In this document: piece by piece, positions 11,318 to 23,400 of the stretch | How the letters are laid out: each line of letters starts with the position of its first letter | Position numbering within the stretch: position 1 is the stretch's first letter | From: Campylorhamphus procurvoides | Lineage: Eukaryota > Chordata > Aves > Passeriformes > Dendrocolaptidae | Length of the DNA: 64,000 nucleotides | Reading direction: 5' to 3' | NCBI GenBank assembly: GCA_013396655.1 | Contig: WBMV01007734.1 | Span: 124,001 to 188,000 of the forward strand | Notes under the pieces: generated by a model | Told to the model about the DNA's origin: nothing | What the model saw: only the letters and a program-made list of their open reading frames with translations | The model's database searches: none | Program-made: the position numbers and the translations under genes

Positions 11318-14300
11318 ATTCGCAAAATAACACTCCCCATTAGAGCCAATACCAGCTACAGATCCTGCTTACACATCTTGTGTATGTGTGGGTGCCCCAG
11401 TACCCTTTGTGCTACAGGTGGCTGGGGGAGACAATTCAGTTCTGCAGGACAATCCCACACTGCAAACTTATTCCTGCCATGTAGTGGTGGTGAATCTACT
11501 GATGGGATAACTTAAAATACTAAAATACCTGATGGTTATGCTTTTTTTGGTTTTGCTTCTGAAGAATGCCATAGAGGGGCTTCAGTGAGACCCAGTTAGG
11601 AAGGTGAGGCCAGAGGATGTGACTGTCAGGCAACCAGGTCAAAGCAGCAGTTCCAGGCTCTCTGAGCTCTCCTGCCACTACAGAGCAATGCTGGGCCAGC
11701 ATGCTGCTTTTTGCCAATTGTGTATAATCACTGTGAGACAGTGAAGCTGTAAAAAATCAGGACTGAATAAAGGATGCCAACTTCTGAACTGCCCATTTCC
11801 CACTGCATGTGACCGGGGAAGCAGCCCTATGCTATGCTTACCCTGCAGCTGGTTTAAGTTCATTTGTGCCCTCCTGATAGCACAGCACCAAGCAGCAATG
11901 CTAGAGCAGGGAGCACTGGGCTCTTTCAGTCCTTATCAAGAAGGAAAGGAAAAAAATAAAAATGTGGACTCACTCAGATTTGCGAACTAACCTAGGTAGC
12001 ACACAGCTTTAAATTCAACAGTCCTAGAAAATATCCTCATGAGATTTTTGAACAGGGAAATCAGAGATATTACAAAAAGAATTGTTTGCTTGAGGTTTCC
12101 ACCAATTCTGGGCAAAATCCCATGAGAATAGTTGTTCTTGAGAATTTTTGTCTGCATTTGAACGAGAAAGAAAATATGTTCTTGAAGCGTTACATCTCTT
12201 ACCACAGTGGAGTGTATCTGGAAATTCAATTCTGACACTTCCTAAAGACTGAAAAATGAAGTTGGCTGAACTCTGTGAGACTTTTACCCCTTGTCACATC
12301 CACAATGTCTCCTACATGTGGGACTGACAGTGCTCAGGTCTTCTGCCAGGCACAAGGAAACACCTCAGCCCAGAGGTGGCATGAGGAGACATTATTATGT
12401 GAGATGAGGAGTCCTTTGCAACCCATCCCTTTCATCTCCTCTCCATCTGTTGCAGTGCCCCAAAACCAAGCAAGAGACTAGACCAAGCAGCTGGTTACTG
12501 GCAGGGAGATGGCAGAAATGACCACAGCCCAACATACTCTGACAATTGGAGGGGAATAAAGAATATTCTTATCTGGTTTGGTAGAAAGGAGTTAAAAGTG
12601 CAGTCTTGTAGCTGCTCTGTGTGAACTGCTTGGGTACATTGGGTTCTGAGAATGATGGGATTTTGGGTCCAGCCTCGAGCGAGTGAGGGCACTGCTCTAT
12701 GAGGAGTCAAGCTATGAAGGACTCTGGTATGGGCCATGCTGTCACTTCTGGGCACTGACCCACAGTCCCTCACCAGGCAAACAGCACTGGGGGGTGGCAG
12801 CAGCAGGTCCCATCCATGAGCCATGGACAGGGCTGGAGCCAGACACTCCTACAGGATGAGCTGAAGTGGGCTGAGGTGATGCAAGAATCTTCCTGAGAGA
12901 CATAGCAACATAAGTCAATAAAACAATATACAAGATCTCCCTTGTGACAACAGGAGAGGAAATTCTGACACCTGAAGATCCTGCCTGGATTCCTCTGATG
13001 GTAACACTTCAAGGAGTGCTAGTGCTGCATGGAAGATCTCAGGGTGCAGGCAGAGGTGTCCTCTCCTATCCCATGCCTCTGCACCCTCTGCATGTGTTTC
13101 CTGGCTGTGGATGTGGCTTGGCAAATTGTTTATGCACATTTGTGCTCCCTGGGCAGCTCATTGGAGCTGCACCATTCTCAAAATCCACTTCTAAGGTGTG
13201 GTCAGACCAAGTCAAGAACTTCTAGTAAAATTTTGCTGCCTCTGAAGCTTAAACACATGATTTTCGTACAGCATAAGGTGCAGACAGATTTGATGTGGTG
13301 AGGAACGGGGTCCACACCTCTAAATGCTGAATGGGTGGGGATTTATGCACAGCTCCACTTCTCAACCAAAGACTGGGAGCAGCTGCTCTCCTCCAGCCCA
13401 GCTCAGTCCTCCCACCAGCAGCACCATGCACAAAGCAGCAGCCACCACCCCGGGTTGTGGGTGCTGGGGATGGAGGGCATTGCCTTTGGTCATGGTGCTG
13501 TGCTTAGAGTTGAGCACCTGCAGCTTTGGTGACACGACAGTAGCAGGTGTTGCACACTTATATGACCGTGCTGCTCTGAGGTCTGAACACATGGCATTTG
13601 CTGGGCACTTTCCCTCAAGGGCAAATCCCAGAATGTTTCAGTGAACTTACCAAGCATCAGTGGGGGGGATGATGCTTCAGGCAGAGCCACCATCCGAGGC
13701 ACTGTGACAGCGTCCATGGTTGAGAGGGTTGTTTGCAACTAGCTCAGATAACAGAAATTTAAGATTGCTGCTGCATTATGAAACAAACAGGCATAGTTTG
13801 CATTTGATTTGCATAAGGAGTCTTGATATGACCCGAGGTATGCAAATACCTTCCAATGCAGAGGAAAAGATTTCAGGACTGTGGAGGTGTAAAAGTTGGC
13901 AAATTATGCAGCATTATGGAATAATACTCCATTTTTGTGCAAATTGAGGAAAAACAGCTGTTAAGCATGTCAGTATTTGGGAAGGCTAATTTTCAAGCAG
14001 AGGAATAGAAAGCGTTGCTGTCACATACACAGAGAGGAAAGGAAGTGAATGCAGCAATGAACAAGGGAGAGAGCCTCACATTGTCATCCGAAGGAGAATA
14101 AAAGGACTAAATCCTTATTTAATCCTTGCAGAGTTATTTAAAACAGTAAAAATAGTGTGTCTCAGAGGGGATTTAAAGTGGTTACAGAGAGTGAGTTGAA
14201 TTACAAAGTTAACATTTGAGGGTTTTATACTTATTTGCAGGAGTAAAGCAAGTAACTCTTTTCCACAATTCTCTCTTTTTTTAATTGACAAAAACATGCA

Positions 14301-14717
14301 CATCACATGCTTATCTTACCAGTATTGGTGTTCTTTAAATCCAGAGGGTGAAGCCCAGCCTCATCCCTGTCCCCAGTGCTTATCCTGCAGAACTTCCCAG
14401 CCCTCCCACTTTCTTATACCCCATTTTCTAGAGTCAAGGAAGGAGTTGAGTCTTGTCTTCTAACTACATCCCTGTTCCTCTCAGTCCTTCCTTCTCCCAG
14501 GACTAGTATTCCTCAGGCTGCTAATGATCCCTTGTGAGAGACTAAAATGTTAAATAAATGGCCATTTGCAAAAGCAGTGGGTGTTTTGGTGAAGATGTGC
14601 AAGGTAGCAGCCCAGGAGCAGAGGCTGCAAGCTGGGTTTTGAGCCAGACAAGGGAGAAGGCCAGTAATGATGGGGCAAAACTGGCTCAACTATGCTGACC
14701 TGAGAGGCAGCTATCAT
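11318..14717. other. Unique noncoding DNA, no gene seen
   Basis: The stretch contains many short overlapping open frames on both strands around 12.5-13.7 kb, a GC-richer patch. None has a domain or conserved-looking motif, and mutually overlapping frames on both strands indicate low stop density rather than genes. No retroelement signature is visible. Confidence 0.5.
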
Positions 14718-14748
14718 GTCTTAGGAGGTGTCATAAACCACCTAAGAC
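14718..14748. repeat. 12-bp hairpin (inverted repeat)
   Basis: The left arm GTCTTAGGAGGT (14718-14729) pairs with the right arm ACCACCTAAGAC (14737-14748) at 11 of 12 positions around a 7-nt loop. It sits at the left edge of a block with retroelement-like texture (14.7-15.3 kb). It could be a chance palindrome, a structured piece of an unrecognised repeat, or a local RNA hairpin. It is too short for a typical microRNA precursor stem. Confidence 0.7.
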
Positions 14749-16729
14749 CCCTGAAGCACCCTCAGACTCTTTTCTGAGGCCTTCCACCTGAGGGCTGCAT
14801 GTGAATCAAAGTTTTACTTCAAACCCTGTAAAATTCCCAATCCAAGGGAGGTACCTGGGCATTCCCACATGAACCTGAAGCTGAACTTTGTGTTTCACAG
14901 GCTTCCCTCATTCCTGACAGATCAAGACTGTGACCATCACCTTGGTCAAGGGACATCAAAATTGCAACCATCAAGTCTCATTGCTGAATGAGGAAGCGAT
15001 AGCTTTCTACTCTTATCCTTTATTTCTCTTTTTTTCTCATAATTTTATGAAGTGTTATTTCCATGCGTTTATATTGCTATAGTTCTAAAGGTAATAACCA
15101 AAATGGCTACAGACTCCCTTTCCATTGCAACAAAATTGTTCCAAAATAAAACTGACATATATATTTATTTATAAACACCAGTCGCTTAGTGTCATTTCAT
15201 TCTAATCCATTCCAAGGGATCTATTATTAACAAGAACCTTAAATGGCATTTGCTATATCTATATCATCTATATCTCTCTATATCTATATATATATTTGTG
15301 TGACATATTGCTCACATTAAGAAATAAAAAAACCCACCAGCAGATGTAGGAACTAGAAGATGCTGGCTGCAATCCCCTTGGAGCAATGAAAGTTCAGGGT
15401 CTTACTTGGAACAAACCCAGTTAGTTTTCTCCCCTCCACCTGGCACCTTCAGACACACAGAGGAATCCTGCCCAACGGTGTGTTACCCAGCCTTGGCTGT
15501 CTCAGCCTCCCTGTTCTTGGCTGCTCAGCACTGTGCTGGCTTTGTTTCTGCTAAGGCTTGGCCAACAGCACTCTTTGGCTGGGATTTGCTAGCAGAGCTG
15601 CCTCTGAAAGCTGGGGAGGGTGGAGAACCTGGCTCCATCTGTCCTCATGGTTAGTCTGACAAGAGTTGCTCCTGTAGGAGGACCAACTGAAATATTGTTT
15701 CTCCAATTTATCCCCTGCCAGCTTTAATTTTTCGTGTTCTATCTATGTTATAACTTAGTTGATGTAGCAGGTGCTTTTTAAATAAAGGGAGAAAACTACT
15801 GCTTCCTGTTCATTTTGTGTTTGATAACTTCTCGGCGGATAGATTCTGCCTATGCCATCCTTAATAGAAACTGGATTTGAGAGATCTGGTGTAAGATCAC
15901 AGGACGAGGTATTAGAAAAGGGCTCATCCTCCAGGCAACCTCAGTCTTTTTCCTCATTAGGCAGGACTAGCCTTTGTATATGTGGTCACTCAATGGTTCA
16001 ACTAAACCCAAGCAACTGATCACATGGCAGGAAATGAGCTCTTCCTTCAAAACTGAGGGTGGGGAGTAGGTTGATTTATTTTTTAAGGACACACTGGCAC
16101 CCCAAAAATGCCAAAAAATTGTATCTGAAATACAGCCAGTGCAGTTACCTGTTCATGTTCTTCACTGTTTTACTTCTTGTGGTTGTGGATTGGGAAGTGC
16201 ATTATTTTTTTACATGTCCACAACATGGCAGAGTTAGTTGCCTTACAGCATGCCCTTGCAGCCTGGGATGTGAGAGTATAAAGAGGACAAAGTCATGTTT
16301 GCCTGTTTTAGAATGCAAAACTTCACAAATGAAGTGCAACATTCAGCAGTGGATAGCTCTTTGGAGCTCTGTATACCCAAGTAACTCTGAGTCTGTTCAT
16401 TCAGTTCAGCCGGAGGCCTCAAGCAATTGATATTCCTCTATAGTTGTCCACAGCCATGTTGAATTTCTTGGCAAATTTTGATTTTAAGTGGGATGTTAAG
16501 GATCCTTGTGCCGCAGCCCGCTCTAGTTGCACAGCTGATGGAGGTGGCAGGACAGGTCACTGGGCTCTGGCCCAGATTTGTCAAAATAGCATTGGGCGTG
16601 CAATGGATGGCAGAAGACTTCTAGATATGCTGGACATGCATGAGCAGATTTTACTCTCCTCTTCTGTAGTGCAAGACATCTCCTGCTCTTCTTCCTGTTC
16701 TGCCCTTACTGGATGAAGGGACAGAGAGA
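14749..16729. other. Noncoding; possible unrecognised old repeat at 14.75-15.25 kb
   Basis: No gene is seen. The part from about 14740 to 15250 reads like an eroded interspersed element: even composition, an AATAAA polyadenylation-type hexamer (15145-15150) and few CpGs. I cannot match it to a named family and no long terminal repeat boundaries are definable. A TATC/TA microsatellite follows. The frame at 15406-15654 has no recognisable domain. Confidence 0.4.
15253..15296. repeat. Degenerate (TATC)/(TA)n microsatellite
   Basis: An AT-rich simple repeat mixes CTATAT, CTATATCATC and TATATATATA units. It is a likely replication-slippage tract and no function is implied. Confidence 0.85.
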
Positions 16730-17165
16730 GCTGGCTGAGTGGTAAAAGGGCTGCAGGAGGTGAGAGGGTGGCACTGGGGTGATGGAGACAAGTTACACCC
16801 AGGTGGGGAATGACTGTCAGGGATGAGGATGTGTTAGAGGAGGTGATGATGTACAGAGCCAGAAAGGGGCAGAAGGGTTCAGCTGGCAGGTGTGAGAGAG
16901 AATTATTAAACTGATTGCAGAAAGGGGAGTTGCATTGTCGGGGAGATGGGGTGCGGCAGAGCTGATTGTAAGGAGAGCAGATACAGACGGCAGTGACCAA
17001 ATGATCAAGCAGAGAAGAAGCCACAGAGGAAAGACAACAGGAGATAGGAATACAAAGGTGGGGGAGGCTGAAGTGGCTTGTAGCTGAAGGGACCGATTTG
17101 GATACAAGAAGAAGAAGAAAAGCAAGGATCTGACAGGGAAGGATGGAAAGAGGAAAGACGAATCT
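16730..17165 (+). repeat. Purine-rich (G+A) low-complexity block
   Basis: The plus strand is strongly biased to G and A for about 430 nt, with many GGAGG, AGAAGAAG and GGGGATG-like words. On the minus strand this removes TAA, TAG and TGA codons and leaves a 218-codon open frame (16581-17237) rich in Ser, Leu and Pro. That frame has no recognised domain and its openness is explained by composition, so I do not call a gene. Confidence 0.6.
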
Positions 17166-20100
17166 GTGTTTAACAATGTTTCTGAGTGGCTTCAGGAGGA
17201 CTGCGGTGTGTCTCGTCCTACACCCAGCACTGGCCACACTTCTGAGCTAGCAGACACACCGGGGACAAATAACAGCCTGCCAGCAGGAAGCACCTCTGCT
17301 AGGTGCAACATCTTCCGGTGTGTTTGCCTGGACACTGGTAATTTAATCTCCACCAAGATCCTATACTGCAGTCTCATCCAGCCCCCTGTCAGGTTTATGC
17401 TTATGAAGTATACATCACCCAAAACATCAACATCTCCATTTCAAACACGTATTGGCAGAAACACTAATCAAGGGATTAGTGGAATATTTGATTTACTAAA
17501 AAGGCCTAACAACTTCTTAGTGTTTTCAAATTGAGCTTCGGGGTCTGTATTTTAAACTAAAGAGGAACACTGGTACAGTTTTCATTAATAAAATACCAGT
17601 GTATATGGGTTGCTACTGGCAAAGAGAGAAATGACTATGCAAGAGATATGCTTTTATTTTTTTTATATACTTATTCTAAAATTGACCTGACAGCTTCTAG
17701 CTATTCCTTGGTGACAGATTTCAAACTATTCAAACAGATAATTTTCAGCTCTAGCATTTCTCTTTGGAACCTTATGCAAAAATTTTTCCACAATATTTAG
17801 CATGTCAAAGGCTGTCTAACAGCTCCAAGCCTTGCTTGTAAAATACATGCACACAAAAATGTAACAAGAATGTGTTTTGGCAATAAGCTTAAATCTCAAA
17901 GAAATGTTCCAGAACCTTGATTAATTAAAGACAACCCAAGTGTTACCTCCAGCCCGCACTGCTACATCATTAAGCAGCCTAATTAATACTAGGACATACT
18001 GAAACAAGGGAGGTATTTTGGATTTTCAGTTACTAAGGGAAACCTAAGTGCTGTCTGTTAAATGCTTTGGCCTCCTTTTCTTGTAGAAAATGTGCTTTAT
18101 AACTTCCCCATATGCTCCTGCTGTTCTCTCCCTGATGGATGTTGCTATGGAAGCAAACTAGGGGAAAAAAAAATCAAACAGCTAATAATGTTTCTGCAAA
18201 TGATTGCACAGGTGGAGCTGAAAAGTACAGATGACACAGGTTAGTTAAGCAGGGGATTTGAACTGCAGCAACAATTTGAGGCCAAGAATCAAAACACACT
18301 TTGTTTCCTTTTCTTTTTACATCAATATAGTGAAATTCCAAATTTCTGCAGGCTTTTGAGGTTTATTTTACTCTTTATTAAGAAAATTTTTTTCAGAAAA
18401 TTTCAGAGATGCCCGAAAATAATAATATAGATGGAGGTTTAGAAAGCAGGAGAAAAGCCTGGGTACACTGCTAGTGGATGGCATAGTCTTGGAGAATATA
18501 GGTCCCTTGAGGCTATGGGATAAAAACTTCTGTCTTTCACTCAAATGAAAATTGGTCCTTCAGTTCCATATCATATTTGAATATCATTATAACAAGAGGG
18601 GAGGATGTTGTAGGGACAAACCTGCAGCACGACTGTCTTATATTCCTTCTCAGGAGTGTAAGTTTTTCGATATAAAGCATACCCAAGAAGTGTTATGTGA
18701 GTGGGGAAATGCACCAGCATGTTGACATAGACCATTTAGTTAAGTACTGAAAATGGGAATACAGAGAGCCAAGGAGTGAGAGTGATACAGCTCGCACCTG
18801 GCATCTCTGAAGGCTCCTGGCCAAGGCCAGCCAGGTTGGCAGTGTGTTCAGAGCACAGAATAGGTAGCTACTTTATATATTGCTTGCTTGCTTTTCAGTC
18901 CTGTTGGCTGCTGCTCTCCTTGACTCTGTGACACTGAACTTGTCTTTAGCATTGGTGAGTCTTAGATAAACTTACTCATATGGACCCTCTTCAATCTGGC
19001 TCATGCAGCTTCGTCCTGTGTCTGGGCATCCATCCCTCTCTGCTAACAGCTTACAGCCTGTGTGTTCTTCCCCAGACTTCTTTAGCCATGTTTAAAAGTG
19101 CAGCTGCACCACCTGAATGCTTTGGGATGGGGCAGATGGCTGCAGACATCCTCTGGCCTAGAGCTTGGTCCCCACAAGGCCTCCTGAGACCATGTTTCAA
19201 CATGAGGAAGGGAAGAGAGTTCACTGCCAGGGCACATTTAACCAGAGGCCATTAGTCTCATTCTACCATATTTTTAAGTTTTTGGGGGTTCTGTTGCCCA
19301 CCAAAATATGAGGTATATTAGTGATGCCTGCTTTTGGTGCTGGTGTGTGCTGAGAGCTGGGGTCCTCCCCCTGGGAACTGGTCCATGCTCATCACCTTGC
19401 TCTACACGCAGCTTTTCACTGAAGATGCTGCCAAGCAGAAGCTCATGTCTCAAGTACCAAATCATGGGCCCATACATGTTTACTCTTAAGAAATGTCCCT
19501 TTCATGCCAAATCTCCTTATGAAACTTTTAATGAAAATGATGTCCTGTCATCCTGTCAAAATGCAAATTTTTTAACTATTTGTATCGAGAGATGGATTTC
19601 AAGTCAGGGAAAGGTCAACTCATCCACTCAGTCCTCAGCTAAGTGTGGGACAAGTAACTAAGTGCCTGGAGGACTCCTTCACATCCATGTGTGCTACCAC
19701 ATGGCACAAGGATGAAGAAAAAAAGAATCAAAATATTCAAGGATAAAAGCACCTGTTGCCCATATGTACCTGGCAGGTACTGGAACACAAGCATAGGTGA
19801 AGGTGCACAAGTGTGGTCCATACCCACAATTGCACAAGTCTTGCTTGGCACAAAATTTGGCCAGCCATTTAGGGAACAGGGCACGAATCACTTAATCCAG
19901 GCAGCCTTACTTGTGCTAGTAGTCAAAGTTCTGGGGAGAGACTGGATCCAAACTATGTAGCTTCATGCAGTTGGTGTTCCATCACCACACTTCTGCACAC
20001 CCAGGTCCATGTACATGTTTTTCTGTTGGTGTGTCCCATTTGCATGCACTGCACGTGTACACAGATGTAAGCACATAGCTAGCTACTTCTAACACTGGGT

Positions 20101-20329
20101 TAAAAACAAGTTTCCCAGCTCCTGCGGGGTTACAAACAGGGCTGTCCTGGTTCTTGATATGTGACAGTCCTGACTTGACTGCAGAAGAGACCTGATCTAG
20201 GCTATTCCATCCTCTTACACTGCTCTTGTGAGAGAAAAATCCCTTACCCCTCTTTTTCTCCGAACGGAAAAACTTTCCAGCCACTTGCTTTGATTATTTT
20301 ATCTTTTTCTGCTATGTGTGTGTTCTTGA
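17166..20329. other. Noncoding DNA with an AT-rich block at 17.86-18.02 kb
   Basis: No gene is seen. The block 17860-18020 is AT-rich with ATTAATTAAAG and CTAATTAAT-type words, which are homeodomain-core motifs, and it has the texture of conserved noncoding sequence. This is a guess from composition and motif content only. The rest is unremarkable, with no retroelement signature. Confidence 0.4.
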
Positions 20330-20480
20330 AAGGAGGGACAGTGCACTGCATGTAGCCACAGTCGCTTGATATTCAGGCGAAGTTCAGAGTTAGTGAGGCG
20401 CCTCTAGAGCAGCTGCAAAAGGCCGAATATAAATATGAAGAGCTGCCGAGATTCATGATTGCACCTGACTGTCCTGCTGC
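20330..20480. promoter_or_regulatory. Candidate regulatory element with TATAAATA and E-box
   Basis: The block contains a CAGCTG E-box (about 20411-20416), a TATAAATA (about 20428-20435) and several CpG sites (GAGGCGCC, GGCCGAA, GCCGAG) in otherwise CpG-poor surroundings. The spacing would suit an enhancer or a cryptic TATA promoter. No open reading frame of interest begins downstream in a way that supports a gene. Regulatory function is inference. Confidence 0.25.
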
Positions 20481-23400
20481 TTTACAGCCACTGCAAATTA
20501 ATTCTTTCTGCATGTGAGCAACTAAGTCAAGTCACTTAAACTACTGGCTTCCTGCTGTCCTCTTAGGAAAGGAAATAGATGATTTGCACTGTAGGGACCT
20601 AGTCCATGCCAAGGGAGCCACCAGCTACTCTGCTGTGCCTTTCCATGACTGTTGGAGCCAGACAGGGAAGAAATTTCAGTTTAAAGTTCAGCTCCTGTAT
20701 AACCCTTGATAAGGTTCAGTTACAGTCTCTGGGCCAGCATTCCCTGGGCACACAGAGGGAGCATGTGGGATCTGCTCCCTTGTCCTGGTACAGCTCCAAG
20801 CACAGAAGTGCAGAGGAAACAACCATATATTTTTCCATGGCTTCACTGGAGCGTGCTGGCTGCAGCTGGGACATCAGGGAAAAGATAACATTGCCTGTTT
20901 GGGGAGAGGCATTGTTCAAAATGGCAAAAGCTGCTGAAGAAGCTGCTGCTGAATGCCTGGTGACACAGCAATGTCCTCAGGGCCCCATCTCAGGAGGTGC
21001 AAACTCCAGCTCCCACACATCTCAGCCATGCTGCTGTCACACAGTGAACCATGCTTCTCACCCAGTGAACTGTGCAGTATTGATGGAGGGATCACCCTCT
21101 TTTCCTTTCTGGAGTATCTGATTTATAGGCACATACATCCACAGCACTGCAGAGGCCCTGTGCAGCATGACATTTGTGGTGCAGTATAAATAATTCCTGT
21201 AATGTATGCAAAGCTCTCAAAATGCTAACTTTTTATTTCAGTCTGTGAAAGAGAATTATATTCTCTCTTGGGTTGGAGACATTATTATCAGAGTTAATAC
21301 TGTCAGAGAGAAATATCTCGTGTGTCTCTGTCCTGTGCTATACCCCTGGGCATTCTGTTGTGGGGGGAAGATCCTCCAGCCTCCCTGACACCCAGGTGAC
21401 CCCTGTTGCCTGTATGAGCATCACTGAAAAATCAGCCCCACTGCAGTATGCCAAATGTGGTGTCTTCTATGTCAGTTGGCAGCAACTCCCCACGTGTTCC
21501 TGCTCCTTCAAAGACATCTTTGGATAACACCAGTGGCAGGCAGCCACTGCAAATTGGGAAAAAGGAATACAGATGGCTCCACTGGGGTCCATGCTGAGCA
21601 GTCAGGACTCAGTTACTCAGCTGACATATCTGTGAACTGAATCCCATGCTTAGAAATAGGGGTAGAGTCCAGGCTGACACCTAAAGCATTACTCAGTCCT
21701 TCTCCCTTGCCAAGACCGAAGGTCCACTTGAGACAAGAATCAGGTCCATTTGAGACATTCCTGGTAGATATTTTAAAGACTTTTTAGTGGGTGCTGATGC
21801 CTCATTAAATGACTGCCTAATATGCCTGGACAGTCTAACTCCCTATAATAGGTATTTGCTATTTAGGACATATTACTGACCAATCGTTTGATCTTGTCAA
21901 TATGATAGAGCCAAGAATCCAGGACCTCCCAATTCCCATGATCAGGACTGATACACTGAGTAGGACTATCACCAGAGCTTTGTGTCCTGTTGAGAAGAGG
22001 ACTGGAGGGGTAGGTGGAAGAGCCTCAGATTTCACATTTGTTCCCTACATCCCTGGAGAAGAGCAGTGTTAGGTGTCCTGCACCTCCCTCAGGGATAGCT
22101 TTTTTTCTACAAAAGCCAAGGGGAGACAGAGAAGTGTCTAACTCAATGAATTCATGCCTTAAATGGCCTGCAACCTTCATCCAGTTATGGAGTCTAGCTG
22201 CTCAGAGTGGCAGTGCCTTTAACCACTTCTGGGATCCAGCAGAGCACATCTCACCTAAAGGAAATTAATGTAAAATTGAATATTAGCAGAAAATTTGATG
22301 ATATATTCATCTGAGTGTTATGGACCTGGTTGAATACACAATGCCACACATATATATGTGTGTCCATTTGTTTTTAATGCCTCTGGCAATCATATTTCTG
22401 CTTGACCCAAGTTTACTTTATTTGCAAAAGTGAAAATGCTATTATTGCTGGCCATAAAATTATTCAGCCCTTTTATGCATAACTATAGGAGTTGAAGTGG
22501 TCCACTGGTTTTCAATGATGCAATCAAAGATTTGTGTGCAAACAGTGCACGAATAAGTGTTCTTGTTTCTCAGATGCACTTTTTCTGTCAAATACGAATG
22601 AATTTGCTGTCTTGGCAGAAGTGGCCTTTACAGAAGCTTTCCCAAGACTCCCCTGCATTAAAAATCCACATTCTGTCTATTGTCTGAATAAGGAATTTTT
22701 TCATCTCTTAATCTTCTTGAATGGAATTGTTTAAACAACAGGCTGTACTGAATTTTCCTGCAACATAAAGAAATCTCAAAATTATTCAAAAAAATACCTA
22801 TAATTTTAAAAGAGAAATCATCCTTCTTTTTCAACTACTTCATCAAACTAAGATCAAAATCTGACATCTGCATAACATTACTTTCTATGGGTAGATTTAG
22901 TGAATGTATTATGAAGAGAATTAGGATAAATACTAGGATCTGTATATATTGATACTAGAATCAAGATATTGAAAGCACACCCCAAATCTACAAGTTTACA
23001 ATCTTTTTTTATTTTCCTTGCACCAGTTTAGCCATGAGGAAAAATTTAAACTGGACCTCATGCTCCTAGCAAGGGTGGAGCACTGTACATAGCATTGTAC
23101 ACAGCATAGCATAAAAATGTACGTTGTTAAAGGCTCGTACTTGTTTTCCCACTTTCATTATGGAAACATGACAATAAAGGCCTGAGGAGGTGGATCTTGC
23201 TGGAATTTTTTGGTTAAGGCATTTCCCTTAGGGCAAGTTTGGGTTTTTTCTCTTCTTTGTTATTTATTAATAGGAAAATTCCTAATATTAACATGGTACA
23301 GCTATTTCTACATCATGAAGACAAGCAGTTGGAAGATGTCCCTTACTTCTGGCTAGGATGTAATGTTACTGCTCCATTTAAATTTGATGTTCAATTTATG

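Noticed and set aside
16581..17237. 218-codon minus-strand open frame as a gene
   Set aside because: Low-complexity Ser/Leu/Pro-rich product, no domain, and stop depletion explained by the purine-rich opposite strand.
20606..21121. 171-codon plus-strand open frame as a gene
   Set aside because: Overlaps frames on both strands, no domain, no promoter or splice structure that I can support.
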